A stretch of DNA of 64,000 bases from Pseudomonas alloputida (GTDB lineage: Bacteria > Pseudomonadota > Gammaproteobacteria > Pseudomonadales > Pseudomonadaceae), in contig NZ_CP128540.1 in the NCBI RefSeq assembly GCF_021283545.2, forward strand, positions 5,181,501 through 5,245,500, in the 5' to 3' direction. Below are positions 55,497 through 64,000 of the stretch, piece by piece. The notes under the pieces are model-generated. The model was not told the DNA's origin and did no database searches. It was given only the letters and a program-made list of their open reading frames with translations. Numbering within the stretch: the stretch's first letter is position 1; the number at the start of each line of letters is the position of its first letter. Position numbers and translations under genes: made by a program.

Positions 55497-56507
55497 ATGC
55501 CCGCACTTGATGCCACCCTTACCCCCTGGCCAGAACTTGCCGCCCGCCACCCCTGCGACGCCCTGCTGCTGGGCAATGGCGCCAGCCGCGCAGTATGGAA
55601 GCCGTTCGGCTACTTCTCGCTGTTCGAGCAAGCGCAACGCGCAGGCCGCAAGAAAGGCCTGGCGGTCAGCGACCAGGCACTGTTCAAGTCCTTGGCCACG
55701 GAACTGTTCGAGCCGGTGCTCAGCGCCCTCAACACCACCGTGCGGACCAATGCCGCCCTGGCCATCAACTCCACCGCACCGCTGAACCGCTACTACTCGA
55801 TCAAGGAAGCGTTGATTCACGCCGTGCGCACGGTGCATCTGCCCTGGCCGCTGATGCCGAAGGCCACACTGGCAACCCTCAATCAGGCGCTGCGCGGCTA
55901 TCGAAGCGTCTACACCAGCAACTACGACCTGCTGCTGCCATGGGCCGTGCAGCACGCCCCGAGTGGCTTCGCCGAACTGTTCGACGAACAAGGCTATTTC
56001 GACGTGCGACGCACCGGCAGCGAAGGCACCCGGGTGCTGCACCTGCATGGCGGCCTGCACCTGCTCAAGCTGCCCGACGGCACCACCCGCCAGCGCAGCG
56101 CTGAAAGTGCCGAACTGCTCGATGGGTTTGCCGTGAACATCCCGGGTGAAGTACCGCTTTTCGTCAACGAAGACCGCAGCGATGAAAAACTGCGCGCTAT
56201 CCGCAACTCGGACTACCTGAGCTGGTGCCTGGGGCAGCTGGCGCAGGAAAACCACGGGATATGCCTGTTCGGACAGCATCTGGACAGCAGTGACCGGCAC
56301 CTGCTCGACGCTGTGCGCCAAGCCCGTCCGCAACAGCTATCCATTGCCATTCGGCCGCTGGGCGAGGCTTCGGTGATCAATCAGAAGCAGCATTTTGCAG
56401 ATCGTTTCGGGGATTTGCCGGGGACGGCGGTGCATTTCTTCGATGCCAGCACCCACCCGTTGGGGCAGGCAGCATTGGCTATCGAAGTGCCCTCTGCTCG
56501 GCGCTGA
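55497..56507 (+). CDS. DUF4917 family protein (SIR2-like fold suspected)
   Basis: A 336-residue soluble protein of the DUF4917 family. The N-terminal DALLLGNGASRAVW resembles the nucleotide-binding start of SIR2-like folds. The middle contains YRSVYTSNYDLLLPWAV and the C-terminal half contains VLHLHGGLHLL, again SIR2-like positions (TNYD, HG). Function is unproven; SIR2-like proteins often hydrolyse NAD or sense it, and some act in phage defence. It is monocistronic between the sulP and methyltransferase genes. Confidence 0.75.
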   Translation: MPALDATLTPWPELAARHPCDALLLGNGASRAVWKPFGYFSLFEQAQRAGRKKGLAVSDQALFKSLATELFEPVLSALNTTVRTNAALAINSTAPLNRYYSIKEALIHAVRTVHLPWPLMPKATLATLNQALRGYRSVYTSNYDLLLPWAVQHAPSGFAELFDEQGYFDVRRTGSEGTRVLHLHGGLHLLKLPDGTTRQRSAESAELLDGFAVNIPGEVPLFVNEDRSDEKLRAIRNSDYLSWCLGQLAQENHGICLFGQHLDSSDRHLLDAVRQARPQQLSIAIRPLGEASVINQKQHFADRFGDLPGTAVHFFDASTHPLGQAALAIEVPSARR

Positions 56508-56539
56508 CAGCATCCCCGGAGGCGTGCCGGTGGGTGGCG

Positions 56540-57754
56540 TCAGAGCAACCCATCCGCGCGCAACAACGTTTCCAGGCAATGCTCCTGCACCCCATAGAAC
56601 GCCTTGAGCTGGGCAATCTTCTCCAGCAACGCCCCGTTATCTCCCGCCTGCCGCCGCTTCACCGCAAGAATCATCTTGTTCTTGTTGGTGTGCTCCAGCG
56701 AAATGAACTCGAACACCTTGGTTTCATAGCCACAGGCTTCCAGGTACAGCGCACGCAGGCTGTCGGTCAGCATTTCGGCCTGCTGGCCCAGGTGCAGGCC
56801 GTACTGCAGCATGGGTTGCAGCAACCCCGGGCTGTGCAGTTGCGGGCGGATCTGCTTGTGGCAGCACGGCGAGCACATGATGATCGCGGCGTTGCAGCGG
56901 ATGCCAGTGTGGATGGCGTAGTCGGTGGCGATGTCACAGGCATGCAAGGCGATCATCACCTCGATGGCCTCAGGCACCACGCTGCGCACATCACCACACT
57001 GGAACTCCAGGCCTGGGTGGTCGAGGCGTGCGGCCGCGGCGTTGCACAGGTCGACCATGTCCTGGCGCAGCTCCACGCCGGTGACCTGTGCGTCGCGGCC
57101 CAAACTGTTGCGCAGGTAGTCATGCATGGCAAAAGTCAGGTAGCCCTTGCCCGAACCGAAGTCGGCCACCCGCAGCGCCTGTTCCGTCGACACCGGTGCA
57201 TTGGCCAGGGCGTGGTCGAAAACCTCGATGAACTTGTTGATCTGCTTCCACTTGCGCGACATGGACGGGATCAGTGCGCCTTGTGCGTCGGTCACACCGA
57301 GGTCGCGCAGAAACGGCCGCGACAGCTCCAGATAACGCTTCTTCTCGCGGTCATGCCCGCTGCCCGCATCGGCCACGCGCGGTGCCTGGGCACCGTGGCG
57401 CTGGAGCATCGGTTTGCCCTTCTTGCTGAAGGTCAGCTGCACTTCGCCGTCAGCATCGAACAGGTGGGCATTGCGGAAGCTGTCCGGCAGCAGTTCGGCA
57501 ACCAGCACCTGGGCCTGGTCCAGCGGCAGGTTGCGGGTGATGTCGCGGGTCTGGTGGCGGTAGACCAGCGACAGGCACGGCTGGCCCTTGACCTGCAGCG
57601 GCTTGGCAATGATCCGTTGCAAGGTCTGGTCGGCACCGACATGGCGCGCCAGCACCAGCTTGACCAGGGTTTCGCCGTGCAGGGCGGCGTTCAGCAGGTC
57701 GAGAAACTGAGCGCGCGCATCCGGCGCGCAAGAGGCAGAAGTACTGGCGGACAT
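56540..57754 (-). CDS. SAM-dependent methyltransferase
   Basis: A 404-residue protein. The ATG at 57754 is used; longer frames run into a REP sequence. The N-terminal ~180 residues are of unknown function. They are followed by a class I methyltransferase domain with motif I LRVADFGSGKGYLTFAMHDYL, then VTGVELRQDMVDLC, and a zinc-like IIMCSPCCHKQIRPQL block. This architecture is conserved in pseudomonads; an RNA or protein substrate is possible but not known. It converges with the DUF4917 gene 30 bp away. Confidence 0.8.
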   Translation of the reverse strand: MSASTSASCAPDARAQFLDLLNAALHGETLVKLVLARHVGADQTLQRIIAKPLQVKGQPCLSLVYRHQTRDITRNLPLDQAQVLVAELLPDSFRNAHLFDADGEVQLTFSKKGKPMLQRHGAQAPRVADAGSGHDREKKRYLELSRPFLRDLGVTDAQGALIPSMSRKWKQINKFIEVFDHALANAPVSTEQALRVADFGSGKGYLTFAMHDYLRNSLGRDAQVTGVELRQDMVDLCNAAAARLDHPGLEFQCGDVRSVVPEAIEVMIALHACDIATDYAIHTGIRCNAAIIMCSPCCHKQIRPQLHSPGLLQPMLQYGLHLGQQAEMLTDSLRALYLEACGYETKVFEFISLEHTNKNKMILAVKRRQAGDNGALLEKIAQLKAFYGVQEHCLETLLRADGLL

Positions 57755-57806
57755 GAAAAAGGGGGCCTTGGGAAGCGGAACGCCTATTCTAACGTGCCCC
57801 AAGCAC

Positions 57807-57832
57807 CCTGTGGGAGCGGGCTTGCCCGCGAA
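57807..57832 (+). repeat. P. putida-type REP sequence
   Basis: The sequence contains GGGAGCGGGCTTGCCCGCGA, the palindromic REP typical of P. putida-group genomes, between convergent transcription ends and the TPM gene. About 90 bp of further unassigned DNA follows. Confidence 0.8.
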
Positions 57833-57920
57833 CACCGGCAAAGCCGGTGCCAGACACCCTGTCGCCTGTTTCCAAGGCAAGCCTGTGCCCACAGGAAATC
57901 CAGCAAGGCTGGACGCTCCT

Positions 57921-58538
57921 TCAGTCGAGAATCACCAAGCGGTTGGGCAACTCGTTGCGTGCATGGGTTGGCGGCACGTGCTGGCTAAGCAGCTCGCCAC
58001 ACGCTTCGATGCACTCGACAAAGCCCTGCAAGGTACGGCCCTGGCGCACCTGCTCGGCCAAGCGGGCACCGATGGCCGCACGGGCTTCGGCATCCAGGCA
58101 GTGCTCGATACCCCGATCGACCAGGATCTCCACATGCCGCTCCGCCTCGCTGACGAAAATCAGCACGCCCGTGGCGCCTGCTGTGCGCTGCAGATTCTGC
58201 TCGCGAAACTGCTGCTGAGCCAGGCGCGAGGCACGCCAGCGGCGCAAGGCACGGGGGATCAGCCAGTCGGCCAGGCGTGGGTTGCGCAGCAGCAGGCACA
58301 AAACGACGAACAGCAGCACGTTGCCCATCAGCACGCCACGCACGCTGGGCCAAGCCGCCAGCCAGTGCAACAGACCGGGCACGGTCAGTGCCAGCACGGC
58401 GGCACACAACAACGGCCAATACGCATAATCGTCGGCACGACGGGCAAGCACCGTCACCAGTTCGGCATCGGTATGCCGTTCGGCACGGGCAATGGCTTCG
58501 GCAATCTGCCGCTGATGGTATTCGTCGAAGGGGGTCAT
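57921..58538 (-). CDS. TPM-domain membrane-anchored protein
   Basis: A 205-residue TPM (TLP18.3/Psb32/MOLO-1) domain protein. The N-terminal helix (IAEAIARAERHTDAELVTV) begins the domain. Two hydrophobic segments occur at residues about 40-80, and the C-terminal half resumes the domain (GVLIFVSEAERHVEILVDRGI). Such proteins often occur in pairs; the partner and any LemA gene are not in this window. Precise function is unknown, but membrane-associated protein quality control has been proposed. Confidence 0.85.
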   Translation of the reverse strand: MTPFDEYHQRQIAEAIARAERHTDAELVTVLARRADDYAYWPLLCAAVLALTVPGLLHWLAAWPSVRGVLMGNVLLFVVLCLLLRNPRLADWLIPRALRRWRASRLAQQQFREQNLQRTAGATGVLIFVSEAERHVEILVDRGIEHCLDAEARAAIGARLAEQVRQGRTLQGFVECIEACGELLSQHVPPTHARNELPNRLVILD

Positions 58539-58724
58539 GCCGTCGGTCTCTTGAGCGTTCTTATAGTTGTTATCCCGGCATTCGGGGCTTCATCCGCAGG
58601 CGACATATTCAGGCATAATCCGCCGCTGGAAGAATTGCCTGCAAATCGTACAACAATAGCCGCCTGAAAACTTCGGTCGCGCACGTATCACCGTGGATAC
58701 GGCAGAGGCCCCAAAACGGAATTG

Positions 58725-61016
58725 ATGATGAAACTGTCTTTGCTGGGCCTGGCCATGGGCCTTGCCAGTCAGGCGGCCCTCGCCGCCCCCACCGCCCCGC
58801 CCCTACAGGACAAGCAGGCCTTTATCGAGCATCTGATCAGCCAGATGACCGAAGCCGAAAAAATCGGCCAGTTGCGCCTGATCAGCATCGGCCCGGAAAT
58901 GCCCCGCGACAAGATCCGCGAGGAAATCGCCGCCGGCCGTATCGGTGGCACCTTCAACTCACGCACTGCCCCCGAAAACCGGCCGATGCAGGACGCGGCC
59001 ATGCGCAGCCGCCTGAAGATCCCGATGTTCTTCGCCTACGACACCGTCCACGGCGAGCGCACCATCTTCCCGATCGGCCTGGGCATGGCCGCGACCTGGG
59101 ACATGGAGGCCGTCGCCAAGGTCGGCCGCACCGCCGCGATCGAAGCCTCGGCCGACGCCCTGGACATGACGTTCGCGCCAATGGTGGATATCGCCCGTGA
59201 CCCGCGCTGGGGCCGCACAAGCGAAGGTTTCGGCGAAGACACCTACCTGACTTCGAGAATCGGCCAGGTAATGGTGCGCTCGTTCCAGGGCAACAGCCCG
59301 GCCAACCCCGACAGCATCATGGCCATCGTCAAGCATTTCGCCTTGTATGGCGCCGTGGAAGGCGGGCGCGACTACAACACGGTCGATATGAGCCTGCCGA
59401 AAATGTACAACGACTACCTGCCACCCTATCGCGCCGCGCTCGATGCGGGTGCCGGTGGCGTGATGGTGGCGCTGAACTCGATCAACGGCGTACCGGCCAC
59501 CTCCAACACCTGGCTGATGAACGACCTGCTGCGCAAGGAGTGGGGCTTCAAGGGCGTGACCATCAGCGACCACGGTGCCATCCAGGAGCTGATTCGCCAC
59601 GGCGTCGCCCGTGACGGCCGTGAAGCCGCCAAGCTGGCGATCAAGGCCGGCATCGACATGAGCATGAACGATACCCTGTACGGCGAAGAGCTGCCGGGCC
59701 TGCTGAAGTCCGGCGAGGTGACCCAGCGCGAGCTGGACCAGGCGGTGCGTGAAGTGCTGGGTGCCAAGTACGACATGGGCCTGTTCAAGGACCCGTACGT
59801 GCGCATCGGCAAGGCCGAAACCGATCTGAAGGACTACTACGGCAACGACCGCCTGCACCGCGAAGCTGCGCGCGACGTGGCACGCCGCAGCCTGGTGCTG
59901 CTGGAAAACCGCAACCAGACCCTGCCGCTGAAAAAGGCCGGCACCATTGCCTTGGTCGGCCCGCTGGCCGATGCTCCGATCGACATGATGGGCAGCTGGG
60001 CCGCCGACGGTAAACCCGTCCACTCGGTGACCGTGCGCGAAGGCTTGCGCCGCGCCGTGGAAGGCAAGGCCAAGCTGGTCTACGCCAAAGGCTCCAACGT
60101 CACGGGCGACAAGGCGATCTTCGATTACCTGAACTTCCTCAACTTCGATGCCCCGGAAATCGTCGACGACCCACGCCCGCCTGCGGTGCTGATCGATGAA
60201 GCAATCAAGGCAGCCAAGCAATCCGACGTCGTGGTCGCAGTGGTCGGCGAGTCCCGCGGCATGTCCCACGAGTCGTCGAGCCGCACCACCCTGGAGATCC
60301 CGGCCAGCCAGCGCGAGCTGATCAAGGCGCTCAAGGCCACCGGCAAACCGCTGGTGCTGGTGCTGATGAACGGCCGGCCGCTGTCGATCAGCTGGGAGCG
60401 CGAGCAGGCCGACGCCATCCTGGAAACCTGGTTCGCCGGCACCGAAGGCGGCAATGCCATCGCCGACGTGCTGTTTGGCGACTACAACCCCTCCGGCAAG
60501 CTGGCCATTACCTTCCCACGGTCGGTGGGGCAGATCCCGATGTACTACAACCACACCCGCATCGGCCGGCCGTTCACGCCGGGCAAGCCGGGCAACTACA
60601 CCTCGCAATACTTCGAAGAACCCAACGGGCCGCTTTATCCGTTCGGCTATGGCTTGAGCTACAGCAGCTTCGAGCTGTCAGGCCTGAACCTGTCGAGCAA
60701 GGATCTCAAGCGCGGCGATACGCTGGATGCCAAGGTAACGGTCAAGAACACCGGCAAGGTTGCAGGCGAGACGGTGGTGCAGCTGTACCTGCAGGATGTG
60801 TCGGCGTCGATGAGCCGCCCAGTGAAAGAGCTGAAAAACTTCCAGAAGCTGATGCTTGAACCGGGTGAAACCCGCACGTTGACCTTCCGCATCAGCGAGG
60901 ACGACCTGAAGTTCTACAATGGCCAGTTGCAGCGGGTTGCCGAACCAGGGGAGTTCAATGTCCAGGTAGGGCTGGATTCCCAGGCGGTGCAGCAGCAGAG
61001 CTTTGAATTGCTTTGA
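58725..61016 (+). CDS. bglX: periplasmic beta-glucosidase BglX (GH3)
   Basis: A 763-residue glycoside hydrolase family 3 enzyme. The signal peptide runs to about ASQAALA (residue 20). The N-terminal TIM barrel carries the nucleophile Asp in VTISDHGAIQEL. It is followed by the alpha/beta sandwich (PLVLVLMNGRPLSISW) and a C-terminal fibronectin III-like domain (GLSYSSFELSG onward). It hydrolyses beta-glucosides in the periplasm. The start may equally be the ATG at 58728. Transcription ends at a hairpin at 61021-61045. Confidence 0.93.
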   Translation: MMKLSLLGLAMGLASQAALAAPTAPPLQDKQAFIEHLISQMTEAEKIGQLRLISIGPEMPRDKIREEIAAGRIGGTFNSRTAPENRPMQDAAMRSRLKIPMFFAYDTVHGERTIFPIGLGMAATWDMEAVAKVGRTAAIEASADALDMTFAPMVDIARDPRWGRTSEGFGEDTYLTSRIGQVMVRSFQGNSPANPDSIMAIVKHFALYGAVEGGRDYNTVDMSLPKMYNDYLPPYRAALDAGAGGVMVALNSINGVPATSNTWLMNDLLRKEWGFKGVTISDHGAIQELIRHGVARDGREAAKLAIKAGIDMSMNDTLYGEELPGLLKSGEVTQRELDQAVREVLGAKYDMGLFKDPYVRIGKAETDLKDYYGNDRLHREAARDVARRSLVLLENRNQTLPLKKAGTIALVGPLADAPIDMMGSWAADGKPVHSVTVREGLRRAVEGKAKLVYAKGSNVTGDKAIFDYLNFLNFDAPEIVDDPRPPAVLIDEAIKAAKQSDVVVAVVGESRGMSHESSSRTTLEIPASQRELIKALKATGKPLVLVLMNGRPLSISWEREQADAILETWFAGTEGGNAIADVLFGDYNPSGKLAITFPRSVGQIPMYYNHTRIGRPFTPGKPGNYTSQYFEEPNGPLYPFGYGLSYSSFELSGLNLSSKDLKRGDTLDAKVTVKNTGKVAGETVVQLYLQDVSASMSRPVKELKNFQKLMLEPGETRTLTFRISEDDLKFYNGQLQRVAEPGEFNVQVGLDSQAVQQQSFELL

Positions 61017-61020
61017 CTGA

Positions 61021-61045
61021 AAAAGGCCGCCTGTTCCGGCCTTTT
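61021..61045 (+). terminator. bglX terminator
   Basis: Stem AAAAGGCCG / CGGCCTTTT with a 7-base loop, directly behind the bglX stop codon; the T-run is short. Confidence 0.65.
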
Positions 61046-61110
61046 CGCGGGTAAAACCGCGCCTACAGGTGCTGCAGAGTACCTGTAGGCGCGGGTTTAC
61101 CCGCGAAGAG
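61041..61110. repeat. inverted pair of REP sequences
   Basis: CTTTTCGCGGGTAAAACCGC (from 61041) and its counterpart GCGGGTTTACCCGCGAAGAG (to 61110) form two head-to-head REP units around ACAGGT...ACCTGT, a BIME-like arrangement between bglX and dctB. Confidence 0.8.
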
Positions 61111-61146
61111 GCAGGCCCCGACATCCCACCACCGGATCCGCCCCCG

Positions 61147-62904
61147 ATGCCCTTTTCCTTTCGCGCCCTGCGTCTGGGGCTGATCACCCTGCTGATCGTG
61201 CTGGGTACCGCACTCAGCGCCGGCTGGGCCATGCACCAGGCCAAGCGCCAGGCCATGGAAGACGACGCCAAGCGTGCCAGCCAGCAACTGGGCCTGTACG
61301 CCAACGCACTGCACACCCTGATCGATCGCTACCGTGCCCTCCCCGCCGTGCTGGCGCTGGACCCGGAGCTGATCGCAGCCTTGCGCGGCCCGGTCGACGA
61401 AAAGGTTCAGAACGCCCTGAACCTCAAGCTCGAACGCATCAATGGCGCCGCCAATTCCTCCACCCTCGAGCTGCTCGACCGCACCGGGCTGGCCATTGCC
61501 GCCAGCAACTGGCGGCTGCCCAGCAGCTACGTCGGCTCCAACTACGGTTTCCGCCCCTACTTCAAGCAAACCCGCAGCCAGGGCAGTGGCCGCTTCTATG
61601 CCGTGGGCGTGACCAGTGGCGTGCCGGGCTACTTCCTCGCCAGCGCGGTGAACGACGAGCACGGCCGATTCCTTGGCGCCATGGTGGTGAAGCTGGAGTT
61701 CCCCGAGCTGGAACGCGAATGGCGACAGGGCAACGATATCCTGTTGGTCAGCGACGCCCGCGGCATCACTTTCATCGCAAACCAGGATGGCTGGCGCTAC
61801 CGCGAACTTCAGCCGCTCAGTGGCGCCGACCGTGCCGATCTGGCCGAAACCCGCCAGTACGACAAGCAACCGCTGGTGCCGCTACACCATCAGGTGCTGA
61901 CGCGGTTTGCCCCCTACAGCACCCTTAGCCGCGTGCAAGGCCCCGAGGGTAGTACCGAGTACCTGTGGGAAAGCCTGCCGTTGGAAGGCGAAAACTGGAC
62001 CTTGCACCTGCTGCGCAAACCGCAGGTCGCTGCCGACGGCCGTAATGCCGCGCTTGGCGCCGCCGCCGTCTGGCTGAGCCTGGTGTTCGCCGCCCTTTTC
62101 GTCAGCCAACGCCTGCGCCTGGCACGCCTGCGCCAGCGCAGCCGGCAAGAACTCGAACGCCAGGTCGAGGAGCGCACCCGCGAGCTGCGCACTGCCCAGG
62201 AAGGCCTGGTGCAATCAGCCAAGCTGGCCGCACTCGGGCAGATGTCGGCGGCCATGGCCCACGAAATCAACCAACCGCTGACCACCCAACGTATGCAGCT
62301 GGAAACCCTGCGCCTGCTGCTTGACCATGGTCGCCATGACGAAGCGCGGCAAGCGCTGGAGCCACTGGAACAGATGCTCACGCGCATGGCAGCACTTACC
62401 AGCCACCTGAAAACCTTTGCCCGCAACAGCCCGATGGGCCTGCGCGAACGCCTTGACCTGGCAACCGTAGTCGACCAGGCCTTGCATCTGCTGGAAGCGC
62501 GCCTTCGCAACGAGGAAGTGGAAGTGGCTCTGTACCTGGCACGCCCAGCCTGGGTACGCGGCGATGCCATCCGCCTGGAGCAGGTGCTGATAAACCTCCT
62601 GCACAATGCACTCGACGCCATGCTCGACAAGCGTTACAAACGCCTGGAGATCCGCATCGAACCCGACGAGGACCTATGGCGCCTGAGTGTGCTCGACTCG
62701 GGTGGCGGCATTGCCGAAGCCGACCTGGCCAAGGTCTTCGACCCGTTCTTCACCACCAAACCGGTGGGGGAAGGGCTAGGGCTGGGCCTGGCCATTTCCT
62801 ACGGCATCGTCCACGAGGCCGGCGGCCAGCTGCGGGCCGAAAACCTGCCTGGCGGCGCGCGCCTGAGCCTTACCCTGCCCCGTGACCTGGAGCCTGTATG
62901 TTGA
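61147..62904 (+). CDS. dctB: DctB-like sensor histidine kinase
   Basis: A 585-residue membrane kinase. Helix 1 (residues about 10-30) and helix 2 (about 305-325) flank a periplasmic double-Cache sensor domain. They are followed by a coiled coil, the H-box AAMAHEINQPLTTQ, the N-box VLINLLHNALDAM and the G-boxes DSGGGIAE and GLGLGLAIS. ATG 61147 is chosen because upstream codons fall in a REP sequence. It probably senses C4-dicarboxylates. It overlaps the regulator gene by 7 bp, the usual dctBD arrangement. Confidence 0.88.
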   Translation: MPFSFRALRLGLITLLIVLGTALSAGWAMHQAKRQAMEDDAKRASQQLGLYANALHTLIDRYRALPAVLALDPELIAALRGPVDEKVQNALNLKLERINGAANSSTLELLDRTGLAIAASNWRLPSSYVGSNYGFRPYFKQTRSQGSGRFYAVGVTSGVPGYFLASAVNDEHGRFLGAMVVKLEFPELEREWRQGNDILLVSDARGITFIANQDGWRYRELQPLSGADRADLAETRQYDKQPLVPLHHQVLTRFAPYSTLSRVQGPEGSTEYLWESLPLEGENWTLHLLRKPQVAADGRNAALGAAAVWLSLVFAALFVSQRLRLARLRQRSRQELERQVEERTRELRTAQEGLVQSAKLAALGQMSAAMAHEINQPLTTQRMQLETLRLLLDHGRHDEARQALEPLEQMLTRMAALTSHLKTFARNSPMGLRERLDLATVVDQALHLLEARLRNEEVEVALYLARPAWVRGDAIRLEQVLINLLHNALDAMLDKRYKRLEIRIEPDEDLWRLSVLDSGGGIAEADLAKVFDPFFTTKPVGEGLGLGLAISYGIVHEAGGQLRAENLPGGARLSLTLPRDLEPVC

Positions 62905-64000
62905 ATTCGGTGATCGTCGTCGATGATGAAGCTAGTATCCGCACTGCTGTCGAGCAATGGCTGAGCCTGTCTGGCTTCAGCGTGGAGTTGTTCGCTCGCG
63001 CCGAAGCGTGCCTGGCACACCTGCCGCAGCACTTCCCTGGGGTGATCATCAGCGATGTGCGCATGCCGGGCATGGATGGCCTGCAATTGCTCGAACGCCT
63101 GCAGGCGAACGACCCCGACCTGCCCGTAATTCTGCTGACCGGTCACGGTGATGTACCGATGGCGGTAGAAGCCATGCGCAGCGGGGCCTATGACTTCCTG
63201 GAAAAACCCTTCACGCCGCAAGACTTGCTGGGCAGCCTGCGCCGCGCCCTTGAAAAACGCCAGCTGGTGCTTGAGAACCGCCGGCTCCACGAGCAGGCCG
63301 ACCTCAAGTCACGCCTGGAAGGCACGCTGCTGGGCATGTCCCAGGGCCTGCAACAGCTGCGCCGGCAAGTGCTGGACCTGGCCGGCCTGCCGGTGAACGT
63401 GTTGATCCGCGGTGAAACCGGCAGTGGCAAGGAGCGGGTGGCCCGCTGCCTGCACGACTTCGGCCCCCGTGCCGCCAAGCCCTTTGTAGCCCTTAACTGC
63501 GCGGCCATCCCCGAGTCGCTGTTCGAGGCCGAACTGTTCGGCCATGAGAGCGGCGCCTTCACGGGCGCCCAGGGTAAACGCATCGGCAAGCTGGAGTATG
63601 CCAACGGTGGCACCGTGTTCCTCGACGAAATCGAGAGCATGCCCCTGGCCCAACAGGCCAAGCTGTTGCGGGTGATACAGGAGCAGAAGTTGGAGCGCCT
63701 GGGGGCAAACCAGAGCATCAGCGTCGACCTGCGCATCATTGCTGCGACCAAGCCTGACCTGCTCGAGGAGGCTCGTGCCGGGCGCTTCCGCGAAGACCTG
63801 GCCTACCGCCTGAACGTCGCCGAATTGCGCCTGGCACCGCTGCGCGAGCGGCGGGAGGACATTCCGCTGCTGTTCGAACACTTTGCCCGTGCTGCCGGTG
63901 AAAAGCTTGGTCGCGCGGCCCCGCCGCTATCGGGTGCACAGCTGGCGCAGCTGCTGTCACATGACTGGCCTGGCAACGTGCGTGAACTGGCCAATGCGGC
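62898..64000 (+). CDS. dctD: DctD-like sigma-54-dependent response regulator, 3' end outside window
   Basis: The visible 367 residues begin MLNSVIVVDDEASI. The receiver domain (residues 1-120) has acidic pair VVDDE, phospho-acceptor VIISDVRMPG and Lys in LEKPF. The sigma-54 interaction AAA+ domain follows, with Walker A GETGSGKE and the ESGAFTGA loop that contacts sigma-54. The C-terminal HTH lies beyond the window. Phosphorylated by DctB, it should activate dicarboxylate transport genes. The start ATG overlaps the dctB stop. Confidence 0.9.
   Translation, partial: MLNSVIVVDDEASIRTAVEQWLSLSGFSVELFARAEACLAHLPQHFPGVIISDVRMPGMDGLQLLERLQANDPDLPVILLTGHGDVPMAVEAMRSGAYDFLEKPFTPQDLLGSLRRALEKRQLVLENRRLHEQADLKSRLEGTLLGMSQGLQQLRRQVLDLAGLPVNVLIRGETGSGKERVARCLHDFGPRAAKPFVALNCAAIPESLFEAELFGHESGAFTGAQGKRIGKLEYANGGTVFLDEIESMPLAQQAKLLRVIQEQKLERLGANQSISVDLRIIAATKPDLLEEARAGRFREDLAYRLNVAELRLAPLRERREDIPLLFEHFARAAGEKLGRAAPPLSGAQLAQLLSHDWPGNVRELANA

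Overview
The window joins an integrative and conjugative element (ICE) to a Pseudomonas chromosome, almost certainly of the P. putida group. Evidence for the host is the right-hand flank (53.5-64 kb): high-GC genes in the order SulP transporter, DUF4917, SAM methyltransferase, TPM protein, bglX, then a dctB/dctD two-component pair, with the P. putida type of REP sequence between genes. The left 9.3 kb is the conserved transfer module of a clc/PAGI-2-like ICE: a RadC-like gene, the TIGR03757-TIGR03756-TIGR03755 block, a TraG-N membrane protein, DUF3742, a PrlF/YhaV toxin-antitoxin pair and a MobH relaxase. A tRNA-Gly-like 3' end at 53428-53447 is probably the ICE attachment site. No integrase gene lies in the window.

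From 9343 to 41355 the ICE carries a nested multidrug-resistance mosaic. A Tn21-type Tn3-family transposon (terminal inverted repeat at 9343, tnpA split by a 3204-bp IS1071, tnpR, res) carries a class 1 integron (intI1, PcH1 promoter, aadB cassette, qacEdelta1, sul1, orf5) ending in an IS1326-like IS21-family element. Next is a serine resolvase gene hit twice by Tn402-type elements. One is a 2145-bp transposase-less element (VapBC, a third gene and its own resolvase) inside the reading frame with a TCACG target duplication. The other is a second class 1 integron 83 bp upstream of the start codon. In that second integron attI1 is fused in frame to a 3'-truncated sul1, which is fused in turn to a relaxase tail. 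A block resembling the SGI1 resistance region follows: floR with a 9-codon leader peptide, tetR(G)-tet(G), a truncated lysR, ISCR3 and the groEL/intI1 fusion gene.

The ISCR3-groEL/intI1 unit is present twice as a 2740-bp inverted repeat (32225-34964 and 38616-41355). The 3651-bp segment between the arms holds an AT-rich Acinetobacter-like piece with aph(3')-VI, ISAba125, a truncated unknown cassette, and a blaVIM-4 cassette with a 170-bp tandem duplication of its 3' end. Predicted resistances are aminoglycosides (aadB, aph(3')-VI), sulfonamide (sul1), phenicols (floR), tetracycline (tet(G)) and carbapenems (VIM-4).

From 41355 to 53427 lies ICE cargo that looks like a defence island. A WYL regulator, SNF2-type helicase, DUF4391 and DUF262 operon has its last gene cut by ISCR3. 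An XRE-AAA ATPase-subtilase module matches the ietA/ietS pair. LysR- and XRE-type regulators lie around these. DUF2130, cut at 9342, and DUF262, cut at 41355, each lack their remaining half anywhere in the window, so ICE DNA was probably lost when the mosaic formed.
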